The translations under genes were made by a program, and so were the position numbers. The notes under the pieces were generated by a model. It saw nothing but the letters and a program-made list of their open reading frames with translations. It searched no databases and was not told the DNA's origin. Shown here piece by piece: positions 43,072 to 51,834 of a stretch of DNA of 64,000 nucleotides (position 1 is its first letter; the number at the start of each line of letters is the position of its first letter). Source of the stretch: Chthonomonas sp. (GTDB lineage: Bacteria; Armatimonadota; Fimbriimonadia; Fimbriimonadales; Fimbriimonadaceae); assembly GCA_016788115.1 (NCBI GenBank), contig JAEURR010000006.1, positions 186,001 through 250,000 of the forward strand, read 5' to 3'.

Positions 43072-44432
43072 GATTTTGCGCGGAGCATCGTCGCGGCGAT
43101 CGCATCGAGGATTTCTAGAAGCTCATCGATCTCCTCGGCGGTGACGCTGAGGTTCGGTCGGAACCGAATCGAGATCAAGCCCGCCCCGAGCAGCAGCGTC
43201 GAGTACTCCTCGCGCGCTAGCCGGACGAACTCGGCCTTGAGCTCGGGCGTCGCCAATTGGAAGCCCTGGTACAGCCCCATCCCGCGTACATTTTTGAGCA
43301 ATGTCGGGTAGCGCTGGACCAGTTGTAGCAGCCCGTCGCGCAGGCGATGCCCATTCGTTTTGGCTGCTTCTACTAGGTTCTCTCTTTCTACAATTTCGAA
43401 CTCGTGAACAACGCGGACCATATCCGCCAGCGTGCCACCCCATGTCGAATCCAGTACGCCCATTTCTTCCAGCGGCTCCAGCATCCACAGCGTGCCACAG
43501 CCAAACTTTTTCCCACTCGCCACGGCAATGGGCGGATGCGGCAGATCGAAGTGGTCAATCGCGAACCACTCGCCAGTGACGCCCCCCCCCGTCTGCACTT
43601 CGTCGAATCCGACGTACACGCCGTAATGGTGAGCCAATTCGCTCAGCCCGCGGAAGAACTCCGGTTGGGCGCATCGCTGACCGCCCGCACCCTGAATCGG
43701 CTCGACGATGATGCCGACGATCTCGTCGTGCATCTGGGACAGCGCTGCTTCGATCAAGTCGAGGGATCGCTCGGTAATGGCAGTCTGCTGCTCGGCGGTG
43801 TGCATGCTCCCGACGCTTGGGAACGGCAGCTTGATGTTGCCACCCACTGTCAGCCCGTGAAAGTCGCGCGTGGCGACCGTATCAAGAGTCTGCGTGACAC
43901 CGAGCGCAAAAACCGTACGTCCGTGGAACGCCTTATCGAAGTAGATGAACCGCTTGTGCGACGGGACGTGCCCGTCCCGCTTTTTCTTAGAGTTGAAGCG
44001 TGAGATCATGTACTTCATCATGTTCTCGACGGCCTCGGCCCCTGAATTCACTGCATAGACTTCCAAGTCCGGACCCTGCATCACCTTTGGCGCATGCCGA
44101 TTCAGCAGCCGATAGTAGTCGAGGCACTGCGGGGTCAGAAAGTCGGGATTCGCCGTCTTGTTGTTCGCGGCGACGGTCAAGCGTCGAACATAGTCCGGCT
44201 CGTAGAGGGCCGGGTGGTTGTGCCCGATCAGCTTGCTCCCGTAGTATCCGGCCCAATCGAAAATCTCCTGTCCGTCAAGCGTCACTAGTCGCATGCCATT
44301 GCACCGCTCGATGTCCAGAGAAAACGGATACGGATCGAACAGAACGTACTCCAGAACCTCATCCAGGATCGCCTTGGATTTGGGGCCTGGCAGGTGAAGC
44401 GGCTTTTGGCGCGACGAAGGAGAGGTGCTCAT
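43068..44432 (-). CDS. Class III PLP aminotransferase, L-lysine 6-aminotransferase-like
   Basis: 454 residues from the ATG at 44432. PLP-binding Lys in ASGKKFGCG, FDEVQTGGGVTGEWFA, VEPIQGAGGQRCAQPEFF, DSTWGGTLADMVR and FRPNLSVTAEEIDELLEIL. The combination, especially TWGGTLADMVR and the late GAGLISIRFRP, is that of L-lysine 6-transaminases (Lat), which convert lysine to allysine. A related omega-aminotransferase remains possible. It is convergent with the cyclophilin gene and lies downstream of birA on the opposite side. Confidence 0.8.
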   Translation of the reverse strand: MSTSPSSRQKPLHLPGPKSKAILDEVLEYVLFDPYPFSLDIERCNGMRLVTLDGQEIFDWAGYYGSKLIGHNHPALYEPDYVRRLTVAANNKTANPDFLTPQCLDYYRLLNRHAPKVMQGPDLEVYAVNSGAEAVENMMKYMISRFNSKKKRDGHVPSHKRFIYFDKAFHGRTVFALGVTQTLDTVATRDFHGLTVGGNIKLPFPSVGSMHTAEQQTAITERSLDLIEAALSQMHDEIVGIIVEPIQGAGGQRCAQPEFFRGLSELAHHYGVYVGFDEVQTGGGVTGEWFAIDHFDLPHPPIAVASGKKFGCGTLWMLEPLEEMGVLDSTWGGTLADMVRVVHEFEIVERENLVEAAKTNGHRLRDGLLQLVQRYPTLLKNVRGMGLYQGFQLATPELKAEFVRLAREEYSTLLLGAGLISIRFRPNLSVTAEEIDELLEILDAIAATMLRAKS

Positions 44433-44463
44433 AGGTGGGACACCTCTAGTGTACCTTTTGAAC

Positions 44464-45180
44464 CTAAGCGGGGCCAAAAATGGCGTCGGCAGCCAGCACG
44501 GAAGTCGTCTCGCCTTCCAGGCTACAGATTAGTTCTCCCTGCGGACCGATCCCGATCCCGATCGCCACCTGACCGTCAGGGAGCGTGTATCGCTTCCCTG
44601 CCGTTTCATCGAACCGAGACCACACCGACTTGAGATCGTGCCATTCATTGGGCTCGGGAAGGAGGCTGACGCGCTCCAAAATCTCTTCGCACACGTGCTT
44701 GGGATCGAACCGATCACCCGAGCCCATCTCAACGTTTCCGGCACGGCCAGACAGATCTCCAGGAAAATCCAGGACGCCCAGGTTCAGTCCGATGCCGATC
44801 ACAGGCACGCGCCGACCCTTCGGATCCTCCACCATGTGAGTGAGCACACCGCCAACTTTCTTTCCGCCAAGCAACAAATCGTTTGGCCAAGAAACGCGGC
44901 AGTGGACCGCCCCCGCCACCGCCAGCGCAAGATTCATCCCGATGAGCCACCCCTTCGGATGGTCCGCATAGTCCCAAAAAATGAGCGATGCGGTCATAGA
45001 GTGGCCGCGCTCGCTGTACCATTCGCGTTCAAACCGTCCGACACCCGCCGTTTGGTGGTGGGCAAACAGGACTCCGACTTTGGGTTCTTCGCCAGAGGCG
45101 ACGTGAGCCTTGGCGGCGACTTGGGTTGATTCGACCTCATCGAGTTCGATCCACACCCCACTGGCTAAGGGAGACTTCAT
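44464..45180 (-). CDS. birA: Biotin-[acetyl-CoA carboxylase] ligase, no HTH domain
   Basis: 238 residues from the ATG at 45180. Biotin-protein ligase motifs: EVESTQVAAK, HHQTAGVGRFEREWYSERG (the ATP/biotin loop usually GRGRxGR is weaker here), RVSWPNDLLLGGKKVGGVLTHM and VIGIGLNLG. It attaches biotin to the carrier protein of acetyl-CoA carboxylase. The N-terminal repressor HTH of E. coli BirA is absent. A longer frame to 45243 would overlap the upstream gene. Confidence 0.9.
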   Translation of the reverse strand: MKSPLASGVWIELDEVESTQVAAKAHVASGEEPKVGVLFAHHQTAGVGRFEREWYSERGHSMTASLIFWDYADHPKGWLIGMNLALAVAGAVHCRVSWPNDLLLGGKKVGGVLTHMVEDPKGRRVPVIGIGLNLGVLDFPGDLSGRAGNVEMGSGDRFDPKHVCEEILERVSLLPEPNEWHDLKSVWSRFDETAGKRYTLPDGQVAIGIGIGPQGELICSLEGETTSVLAADAIFGPA

Positions 45181-45193
45181 GCTTGCGGCCAGT

Positions 45194-45685
45194 TTACTCA
45201 GGAAGTATTTCCAGCTGTGCCCGCGCGGCCAGCTCCTCGCCAATCAACTCGAAGTGCACTTCGACTTCGTTGCGAAGCCAGCCAACCGGGGCTTTGACCC
45301 CTCCGGCGACAATGTGCGCCGGTGGAGAGATCGTCACAGATCCACGCTCAAGTTCTACTAGAAATCCATCCTTGGCGCGACGGATGGTCCGGATGTCCTT
45401 GTACGGGATCTGCTTGCCACCCGTCGACCGGTTGACGAAGAATCCTTCGGGTCCAAGCGTGTACTCCGTTGCGGCGGCTTGGAGGTGCATCAGGTCTGCG
45501 ACCGCGCTCTTCCCCACCTCGATCACTGCGCTCGCAGCTTGGGTCAGATCTTTGGCGATCCCCCGTGCCCCTTCGCGACGGACGATCCCCATACCAGAGC
45601 GCTTCGCCTTACCGCGCATCGTTTGGGCACCGTGACGCAGCCACTGGATGGCCTCGGCAGGGCGGTAAAGAATGTAGTCACTCAT
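45194..45685 (-). CDS. Conserved-looking protein of unknown function
   Basis: 163 residues, soluble. The N-terminal half is helical and basic; the C-terminal half (about 73-160) has a beta-strand pattern, EYTLGPEGFFVNRSTGGKQI then PYKDIRTIRRAKDGFLVELERG, that looks like a PH-like domain. I do not recognise the family. TAGAAT ends 9 nt before the ATG at 45685. It is co-directional with birA (13 nt) and with the McsB-like gene. Confidence 0.6.
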   Translation of the reverse strand: MSDYILYRPAEAIQWLRHGAQTMRGKAKRSGMGIVRREGARGIAKDLTQAASAVIEVGKSAVADLMHLQAAATEYTLGPEGFFVNRSTGGKQIPYKDIRTIRRAKDGFLVELERGSVTISPPAHIVAGGVKAPVGWLRNEVEVHFELIGEELAARAQLEILPE

Positions 45686-45731
45686 CGTGTTTACATTCTA
45701 GGACGTGCGCGCGGGGCCCGGCGGACCAAAG

Positions 45732-46763
45732 TCACGCTAAAGCGTATTCGAGCTTCGTGCGAACCCAGGCAGCGCGACGAACCCCGATGCGCTGCGTGTT
45801 GGGCGGCGACCAGACGTCCAGCTCGATCAACCACGCGTCGATGTCATGCGGCCCGAGGTCGCCGGTGAGCAGCCCTTCGCACGCTCCCCAACGGACCCAC
45901 GCTAGGACACGCAATGCATCGGCGTAGCTCAGCTCCCGTGATTTCACCGCGAACTCGATCGCTTGGCCAACCAGATTGCGTAGTGGCGTCCGCTGGACCG
46001 AGGCGCGTGCCGCGTGTTCTTCCGTCATGAGGTACGCCGCCGCCCCGGCAAACGCCGAGTCGTAAAGTCCGATTCGAGAGACCTGGAATGCGTGACCGAT
46101 CGCGCGGCTGTGCTCCCCAAACGGACCGCGGACGACGACGCCCTGCTCAGCGATCGCCCGCAAAACTGACGCAAGACGACCGGTGTGCGCCAAGCCAATG
46201 AGGTGAAACATGCCCGAGATCCGGCACCCGGTCCCAGCATTGGTGATGCTTGTGGTCAGATGGCCGAGCTCCTTGGTTTGTGCGTAGTCGAGCGTAGCTC
46301 CGAGAGTCCGCTCGACCGTGCGAGAATGCCGTTCGGCCTCTTCGGGACACCAACCCGGAAGCACCGACTGGATCCGGAGATGATCTTCCTCCAGCACAAG
46401 AACGGAAACGGCTCTTGCTTCATCCAGCCAAAGCGCCTGCCCCGGTTTGCTCCCTTCGAACTCCGGAGAGACCAGCCGTAAATGCGCGAGAAAATCCCTC
46501 TCGGGTGGACTCAGTGGCGAACTCACTTGCCACGTAAGCTCGGCGTAGTGAATCGCGTGAGCGATTTTTGCGCTCACTTCGCGCGCTTCGTCGGGCTTCA
46601 GCGCGGGTGGAAATGGGTATCTGGCGACGTTCCTGGCGAGCCGGCAACGGGTCGATGCCACGACGTCTCGACACGGTCCGGCGGTGGCAAGCCACGCGGG
46701 TGCAACTTGGCTATGCATCACCATCTGCTCGAACGACTCGGGAGTTCGCGTGAAATTTGCCAA
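45732..46763 (-). CDS. McsB-like protein-arginine kinase, divergent
   Basis: 343 residues from a TTG at 46763, preceded by AGGAG at 4 nt. The phosphagen-kinase fold is clear: TRCRLARNVARYPFP, LEEDHLRIQ (canonical NEEDH), GTGCRISGMFHLIGLAHTGRLASVLRAIAEQGVVVRGPFGEHSRAIGHAFQ. The active-site Cys of SCPTNVGTG is Ser here (TTSITNAGTG), and GEGSEA reads GEHSRA. McsB tags proteins for ClpCP by arginine phosphorylation with McsA; neither mcsA nor clpC is adjacent. Activity is uncertain. Confidence 0.85.
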   Translation of the reverse strand: MANFTRTPESFEQMVMHSQVAPAWLATAGPCRDVVASTRCRLARNVARYPFPPALKPDEAREVSAKIAHAIHYAELTWQVSSPLSPPERDFLAHLRLVSPEFEGSKPGQALWLDEARAVSVLVLEEDHLRIQSVLPGWCPEEAERHSRTVERTLGATLDYAQTKELGHLTTSITNAGTGCRISGMFHLIGLAHTGRLASVLRAIAEQGVVVRGPFGEHSRAIGHAFQVSRIGLYDSAFAGAAAYLMTEEHAARASVQRTPLRNLVGQAIEFAVKSRELSYADALRVLAWVRWGACEGLLTGDLGPHDIDAWLIELDVWSPPNTQRIGVRRAAWVRTKLEYALA

Positions 46764-46820
46764 GATTCTCCTATTTTACGTTGCTCAGTTGGACAAAGCT
46801 AGGGTGTCATAATAGGACGT

Positions 46821-47942
46821 ATGACCATCATGCATCTGATCGGCACTGCTGAATTTGCAGGCACAGAGCAGATGGTTCTTACTATTGGCCAAGGGCAGAT
46901 CGTCCGAGGACACCGAGTCCTGGTCACCACTCGCGAGCGCGGCAAAGTCGGAGAGTATCTCGCCGACCAGGGGCTACAAGTCATTGCGCCCAAGATTGGA
47001 CCCGTCAGCGCCCCATTTCGGGTCGCCTCGGTTTGTCGCCAATATGGCGTGGACATTTTGCATTCACACCTTACAAGCGGGACGCACGTCGCCAATGCGA
47101 CTAGCCTCCTGACTGGAATCCCCGTCGTCGATCACCTCCATGTCTACAGCAAGGACGTGAGCCACAAGGTCGCGGCGCGACGTGGCAAATTGATCGCAGT
47201 CTCGAACAGCGTCAATGAGTTCTATCGAGAGAACAGCCGCATCGACCCATCCCGCATCGTCACCGTCCTGAATGGCAGTTCCATCGTCAACGATCCGGAC
47301 GCGAAGATGGACCGCGAACTCGCGCGCAAGGTCGTGGCCGATGAGCTCAAGCTCAAAACAGTGCCTCGATTCGTGACCATCGCTGCCCGGATCACGCCAC
47401 AGAAGGGTCAAGATCTCTTCGTTGGAGCAGCCGAAAAGTTGGCGGCGAGTCATCCCGACGTGCACTTCCTGATGGTGGGTGCCGCCGAAGATCCAGAGTT
47501 TGCGGAAACCATTTACGCGAGCATCCGCGACCGTGGCCTGAGCGATCGGGTTCATCGGCTTGGATTCCGCCGCGACATCGCTAAACTGCTTCGTGCCTCC
47601 GAAGTCGCTTGCGTCCCCTCTCGTTTCGATCCGTTCCCTTTGAGCTCTCTCGAACCAATGCTCGTGGGTACTCCGCTGGTCGCCACCCGAGTGGGCGGAA
47701 TCCCAGAATGCTTGCATCGCCCGGAGCTTGGCGTTTTGGTCGAGCCTGAGTCCGTTGCGTCGCTGGCCGACGGCATCCATTCGTTGCTGAGCGATGCGCA
47801 GTGGTGGCAGTGCATCGCCGAAAATGCTGAGGCGGAAGCGAAGCAGCGGTACAGCGTCCACGCGATGCTCGATCAAATCGAGGCCGTTTACGGTTCCCTG
47901 CTCACCCCCAAGCGCGAGCCCGGTACCAGCCTAGCTAAGTAA
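46821..47942 (+). CDS. Glycosyltransferase family 4 protein
   Basis: 373 residues. GT-B fold with a Gly-rich N-terminal loop (GTAEFAGTEQMVLTI), VDILHSHLTSG, and the donor-site region VACVPSRFDPFPLSSLEPMLVGTPLVATRVGGIPECL (E-x7-E motif region). It likely transfers a sugar from a nucleotide donor to a cell-surface glycan or lipid. It is divergent from the McsB-like gene; CATAAT ends 7 nt before the ATG, so it is probably leaderless. The MFS gene follows after 30 nt. Confidence 0.92.
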   Translation: MTIMHLIGTAEFAGTEQMVLTIGQGQIVRGHRVLVTTRERGKVGEYLADQGLQVIAPKIGPVSAPFRVASVCRQYGVDILHSHLTSGTHVANATSLLTGIPVVDHLHVYSKDVSHKVAARRGKLIAVSNSVNEFYRENSRIDPSRIVTVLNGSSIVNDPDAKMDRELARKVVADELKLKTVPRFVTIAARITPQKGQDLFVGAAEKLAASHPDVHFLMVGAAEDPEFAETIYASIRDRGLSDRVHRLGFRRDIAKLLRASEVACVPSRFDPFPLSSLEPMLVGTPLVATRVGGIPECLHRPELGVLVEPESVASLADGIHSLLSDAQWWQCIAENAEAEAKQRYSVHAMLDQIEAVYGSLLTPKREPGTSLAK

Positions 47943-47972
47943 GGCCTGACAGAGTCGGGCATACTGGACCCT

Positions 47973-49241
47973 ATGCACCTAAGTGCGCGCGCCGTTGCAG
48001 ATCGATTGCGCGAAAACAGCCTGCGAGCATTCCAGCATCGGGACTTTAGACTCTTGTGGATCGGCGCATTCGTGTCGTTCTTCGGGTCTTGGATCCAGAA
48101 CGTCGCCCAGGGCTTCTTGGTTTACGAGCTCACTCGCGACGTCCGTGCTCTGGCCATGGTGAGCTTCCTTGCAAGCGCACCCAGCGCTGTGCTGGGACCG
48201 ATTCTAGGCGCGATGACCGATCTGGTCAACCGCCGCGTGGTGCTCATCATTTGCCAGGCCGTCTATGGGATCAACGCCCTCTTCATCGCCTTGATGATCA
48301 CGACGGGCAACATCCACTACCACATGATCTTGGCTGTCGCCCTCATTAACGGGATCGTCACTTGTGTTGAAGTCCCGACTCGACAGTCGCTCGTGGGATC
48401 GATCGTCGCGGCCGAGGATATCTCCGCCGCGGTGCCCATCAATGCGATGACGTTCAATCTTGCTCGCTTGCTCGGCCCCTCGGTGGGCGGATTTCTGGCA
48501 GCGACGTTCGGTGCTCAAGCCTGCTATGCCGTCAATGGTTTCTCGTACCTCGCCCTCATCGCTTCGGTCTTCATGATTCGCGCGAACATCTCGGCGCGGA
48601 CGACCCGAAGCGAGCCCATTAAGGACCTGGTGCTGGAGGGGATGCGGTTCACTTGGCGAGATCGCAGCCTGCGCGCGGTATTTATCTGCGAGGCGATCGT
48701 TTCGGGGTGCGGACTCTTCTACATTTCGCAGATGGCCGCAATCACGCGTGAGATGTTCGGGCTGGACCAGCGTGGATTGGGCCTCTCCATGAGTGCCATC
48801 GGCGTCGGCACAATGACGTCGCTGATCGTCACGATGGGCCTCTCGCACAAGCCGATCAAGACTCTGTTGGTACGACTCTCCATGGTCTCTTGCGGGGTTT
48901 CGCTACTCGTGTTATCGCTTCTCAGCCACCCCGCGGCGGCGTTCATCACGTTTGCATGCATCGGAGCATCCGTCGTGATGCTCTTCAATACGTGCAACAC
49001 GCTGTTCCAGTTGCTGTCCCCTGAGCGGCTGCGAGGACGCACGCTCTCGATGCACGTGTGGGCACTCAATGGCTTTGGAACAATCACCACGCCCATCTTT
49101 GGGCTCATCGCCCACAGTCACGGGCTGCGCACCGCTCTGCAAGTCGGCGCGGCATGTGTGTTGATCGGCGGGATCTGCGCATGGACGGCAAAGCTGAACT
49201 TCGACGCAGAGATCGCCAAGCGTACGGCCAGCGCAAACTAA
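47973..49241 (+). CDS. MFS transporter (EntS/DUF894-like)
   Basis: 422 residues with about 11-12 transmembrane segments. RAFQHRDFRLLWIGAFVSFFGSWIQNVAQGFLVYEL and SFLASAPSAVLGPILGAMTDLVNRR are typical of the EntS-like exporter subfamily. It probably exports a small molecule; the substrate is unknown. CATACT ends 7 nt before the ATG. A strong terminator follows 6 nt after the stop. Confidence 0.92.
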   Translation: MHLSARAVADRLRENSLRAFQHRDFRLLWIGAFVSFFGSWIQNVAQGFLVYELTRDVRALAMVSFLASAPSAVLGPILGAMTDLVNRRVVLIICQAVYGINALFIALMITTGNIHYHMILAVALINGIVTCVEVPTRQSLVGSIVAAEDISAAVPINAMTFNLARLLGPSVGGFLAATFGAQACYAVNGFSYLALIASVFMIRANISARTTRSEPIKDLVLEGMRFTWRDRSLRAVFICEAIVSGCGLFYISQMAAITREMFGLDQRGLGLSMSAIGVGTMTSLIVTMGLSHKPIKTLLVRLSMVSCGVSLLVLSLLSHPAAAFITFACIGASVVMLFNTCNTLFQLLSPERLRGRTLSMHVWALNGFGTITTPIFGLIAHSHGLRTALQVGAACVLIGGICAWTAKLNFDAEIAKRTASAN

Positions 49242-49246
49242 GACAA

Positions 49247-49280
49247 CAGTAGGCTCCGGCGGACTCGCCGGAGCCTACTG
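49247..49280. terminator. Bidirectional terminator between MFS gene and tRNA-Thr
   Basis: A 15-bp perfect stem (CAGTAGGCTCCGGCG with its complement) and a 4-nt loop (GACT). There is no T-run. Confidence 0.75.
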
Positions 49281-49288
49281 CGAAAGTC

Positions 49289-49363
49289 TGGAGCCGACAA
49301 CAGGATTCGAACCCGCGACCCGCTGTTTACAAAACAGCTGCTCTACCACTGAGCTATGTCGGC
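49289..49363 (-). tRNA. tRNA-Thr (anticodon TGT)
   Basis: 75 nt including an encoded CCA. The acceptor stem GCCGACA pairs with TGTCGGC, with discriminator T. D arm TAGCTCAGTGGTAGAGCA, anticodon arm GCTGT-TTTGTAA-ACAGC with anticodon TGT (codon ACA), T arm GGGTTCGAATCC. A CATAAT box on the minus strand (49381-49376) lies 12 nt upstream. Confidence 0.97.
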
Positions 49364-49399
49364 TTGGATCTCTCTATTATGATTGGCTTCAGACTGGAT

Positions 49400-49801
49400 T
49401 TACTTGCGTCGCTTGCGCATCTTCACGAGCTTCGGCTCGCCACCGCTGTAGTCCAGACGGTACCCAGCAGGGATCTTTCGCAGAGCATCTCGCACATCGG
49501 CAGGCAGTTCGACGACGGCAGGCTTCGCTGCGCGTGTCGCTCGCTTTACCGGAGTACGGAAAGCGGACTGAGCAGCGGTCGCGTCTCCAATCTCCGTAAC
49601 CGGGTGAGCACCTTTGTCCCCGACCTTGAGGATCGCGGCAGTGGGCGGGATATGAATAAACATAAAGTTGTCGCCCGACAACATGCGTGCCTCGAACGGA
49701 AGAGAGATCTTCTTTGTGCCAAGTCGCACGGAGAGAACTCCGGACTTTGGTTGTGCCTTAAGCTTCAAGGCCTTGGTGATTGAATCGACTGTTTTTGCCA
49801 T
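49400..49801 (-). CDS. Basic protein of unknown function
   Basis: 133 residues, soluble, Lys/Arg-rich at both ends (KALKLKAQPKSG and LVKMRKRRK). The central part has alternating hydrophobic strands (SVRLGTKKISLPFEARML, FMFIHIPPTAAILKV). I do not recognise the family. It lies 77 nt downstream of panC, on the same strand, before tRNA-Thr. Confidence 0.65.
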   Translation of the reverse strand: MAKTVDSITKALKLKAQPKSGVLSVRLGTKKISLPFEARMLSGDNFMFIHIPPTAAILKVGDKGAHPVTEIGDATAAQSAFRTPVKRATRAAKPAVVELPADVRDALRKIPAGYRLDYSGGEPKLVKMRKRRK

Positions 49802-49878
49802 AGCTGTTGTGTATGTTTGGTAAGTTACCTGGAGAGAATGATACCCATCTTTCCAAGAAAGTCAACATTCACAGATGT

Positions 49879-50700
49879 TTAGGAGAGAGCAATGTTATCG
49901 ATAAGCCGTACGCTGTGGAACTTCGCGGCGACAATCAGGCGGGAACTTTCGGTAGGCGAGTTCAGAGGTTCGAGCGTAGATCCATCGACCAATGCGAGGT
50001 ACTCCACTTGGAAACCAAAGATGGTTAGTGATGCAATACCTGCCTCCAGAACGCGGGAAACAGGCTCATCGCCGCGCAAAAGCTCCTGACGAGTGCGCAC
50101 CAATGTCGCATAGAGTTGCGCCGCATCCTCGCGCTGCTCGTGGGTGAGATATTGATTGCGGCTCGAGAGCGCAAGCCCCGACTTCTCCCGCACAGTTGGA
50201 ACAAACTCTAATTCGACAGGCATGTTCAGATCGGCGACCATCTGTCCGATAACTGCGCACTGCTGGTAGTCTTTTTGCCCAAAGTACGCATGGCGGGGGC
50301 GCACAATTTGAAACAGCTTGTTGACTATGGTCGCGACACCATCGAAATGTCCCGGGCGCGAGGTCCCCTCCCATAACTCCGACACCCCGCTGACACTCAC
50401 TCTGGTCCGCATGCGTTCGGTCATTTCAGTGGCGTCAGGAACAAAGATCGCATCGACCTTCGCGGCCGCGCATTGCGCGATATCGTTCTGCTCTTGCCGA
50501 GGATACTTTGATAGGTCTTCGTGGGCAGCAAACTGAATAGGGTTAACAAACAAAGATACGACAACATGTCGGTGGGCACGTGCTTCTCGGATAAGTGTCA
50601 TGTGACCTTCGTGTAAGGCACCCATGGTAGGAACGAAGGCAACATCAGTCCAACCGGCGCATGCCTGCTGATACTCGTGAATCGATCGCGCAATGATCAA
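49879..50700 (-). CDS. panC: Pantothenate synthetase
   Basis: 273 residues, standard length. VPTMGALHEGHMTLIREAR with the HxGH motif, VSLFVNPIQF, FGQKDYQQ and REKSGLALSSRNQYL (the KMSKS-like region). It joins pantoate and beta-alanine with ATP. It overlaps panB by 4 nt and is the last gene of the seven-gene lysA operon. Confidence 0.97.
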   Translation of the reverse strand: MIIARSIHEYQQACAGWTDVAFVPTMGALHEGHMTLIREARAHRHVVVSLFVNPIQFAAHEDLSKYPRQEQNDIAQCAAAKVDAIFVPDATEMTERMRTRVSVSGVSELWEGTSRPGHFDGVATIVNKLFQIVRPRHAYFGQKDYQQCAVIGQMVADLNMPVELEFVPTVREKSGLALSSRNQYLTHEQREDAAQLYATLVRTRQELLRGDEPVSRVLEAGIASLTIFGFQVEYLALVDGSTLEPLNSPTESSRLIVAAKFHSVRLIDNIALS

Positions 50701-51482
50701 AAGCTGTTCTCTTCGGTGGGAAACTCGCCTACTCGCACTTCTCGAACATATTCGCTTAGACCTTGTATCATGGTCGTTCCGATTTCGGCATACCGCTTAA
50801 CGTGCCGAAAGTTCTTATCGCTGATGCCAAGTAGGTCATGAAAGACCTGAATCTGACCATCACACGCAGCTCCCGCGCCGATTCCGATCGTAGGGATCGT
50901 TAGGCTCTGCGTGATCGTCGCCGCGAGTTCGCGCGGGACCAGTTCCAACACTAGGGCGAAGACTCCCGCCTGCTCTAGCCTCTGAGCCTCATTCAGCACC
51001 CTGGAACCAGCATCTCCCTTGCCCTGTACTCGATGGCCGCCAAAGGCGTGGTACGACTGGGGAGTCATGCCGACATGACCCATGCAAGGAATCCCTGCCG
51101 CGACGATGGCGCGGGCGTGGTCCACATACGCTCCCTCAAGCTTGACCGCGGCTGCACCGGCTTTCACGAGTGCGATCGAGGAGCGGACCGCGTCTTCGAT
51201 GCTCGCTTGGTAGGAGCCAAACGGAAGGTCGGCCACGACGAGCCCGCGCGAGGCTGCCCGAGCCACCCAGCGCGTGTGATAAATCATGTCGTCCAGCGAC
51301 ACCCCGAGCGTTGTGTTGCCCCCTTGGATCACATTGCCCAGGGAATCGCCAACGAGGAGGACATCGACTCCGGCATGGTCTGCGTGCTTTGCACCGAAAA
51401 AGTCGTATGCGGTGACGCAAACAATGCGCTCACCCCGCGCCTTCATCTCGATCAGACCAGGAGCGGTTACTCGTTGTCCCAT
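50697..51482 (-). CDS. panB: 3-methyl-2-oxobutanoate hydroxymethyltransferase
   Basis: 261 residues. VCVTAYDFFGAKHADHAGVDVLLVGDSLG and GHVGMTPQSYHAFGGHRVQGK are PanB signatures; the metal-binding Asp and Glu are in VGDSLG and ELVPRELA. It makes ketopantoate from 2-oxoisovalerate and methylene-THF. It starts 19 nt after the ferredoxin gene and overlaps panC by 4 nt. Confidence 0.97.
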   Translation of the reverse strand: MGQRVTAPGLIEMKARGERIVCVTAYDFFGAKHADHAGVDVLLVGDSLGNVIQGGNTTLGVSLDDMIYHTRWVARAASRGLVVADLPFGSYQASIEDAVRSSIALVKAGAAAVKLEGAYVDHARAIVAAGIPCMGHVGMTPQSYHAFGGHRVQGKGDAGSRVLNEAQRLEQAGVFALVLELVPRELAATITQSLTIPTIGIGAGAACDGQIQVFHDLLGISDKNFRHVKRYAEIGTTMIQGLSEYVREVRVGEFPTEENSF

Positions 51483-51501
51483 GCCCAGAAAGTACCCGGC
51501 C

Positions 51502-51822
51502 TTACGGTTCGACCGTCGGGCCCGGCTCCCATTCTTGGACGCTCGCCCGCATCAAAACCTCGACGTGCATGTCCGACTCCACCCGGACTTGGCAACTCAG
51601 TCGAAACTCGCCGAGCACGCCGTCCTCTTCAAGGCAGTCGTGCTCCACTTGACCCATCGCGGGCTCTTGGCTGTGGAACTTCACCCGGCAAGTAGTGCAT
51701 CGAGCGTTGCCACCGCATCGGTGGCTGACGTCCACCCCGTTCTGTTCAAGCGCATTGACAAGTTTTGTGCCCGGTTCGACGGCGAATGTGCCGAAACCCT
51801 CGGCAGTGACTGAGTGCGACAT
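51502..51822 (-). CDS. Plant-type [2Fe-2S] ferredoxin
   Basis: 106 residues. The cluster Cys pattern HRCGGNARCTTCRV (Cx5Cx2C) with the fourth Cys in RLSCQVRV. It transfers single electrons in the cytosol; the partner is unknown. It lies within the operon, 12 nt after the HAD gene and 19 nt before panB. Confidence 0.93.
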   Translation of the reverse strand: MSHSVTAEGFGTFAVEPGTKLVNALEQNGVDVSHRCGGNARCTTCRVKFHSQEPAMGQVEHDCLEEDGVLGEFRLSCQVRVESDMHVEVLMRASVQEWEPGPTVEP

Positions 51823-51834
51823 GCCCAGAGTTTA

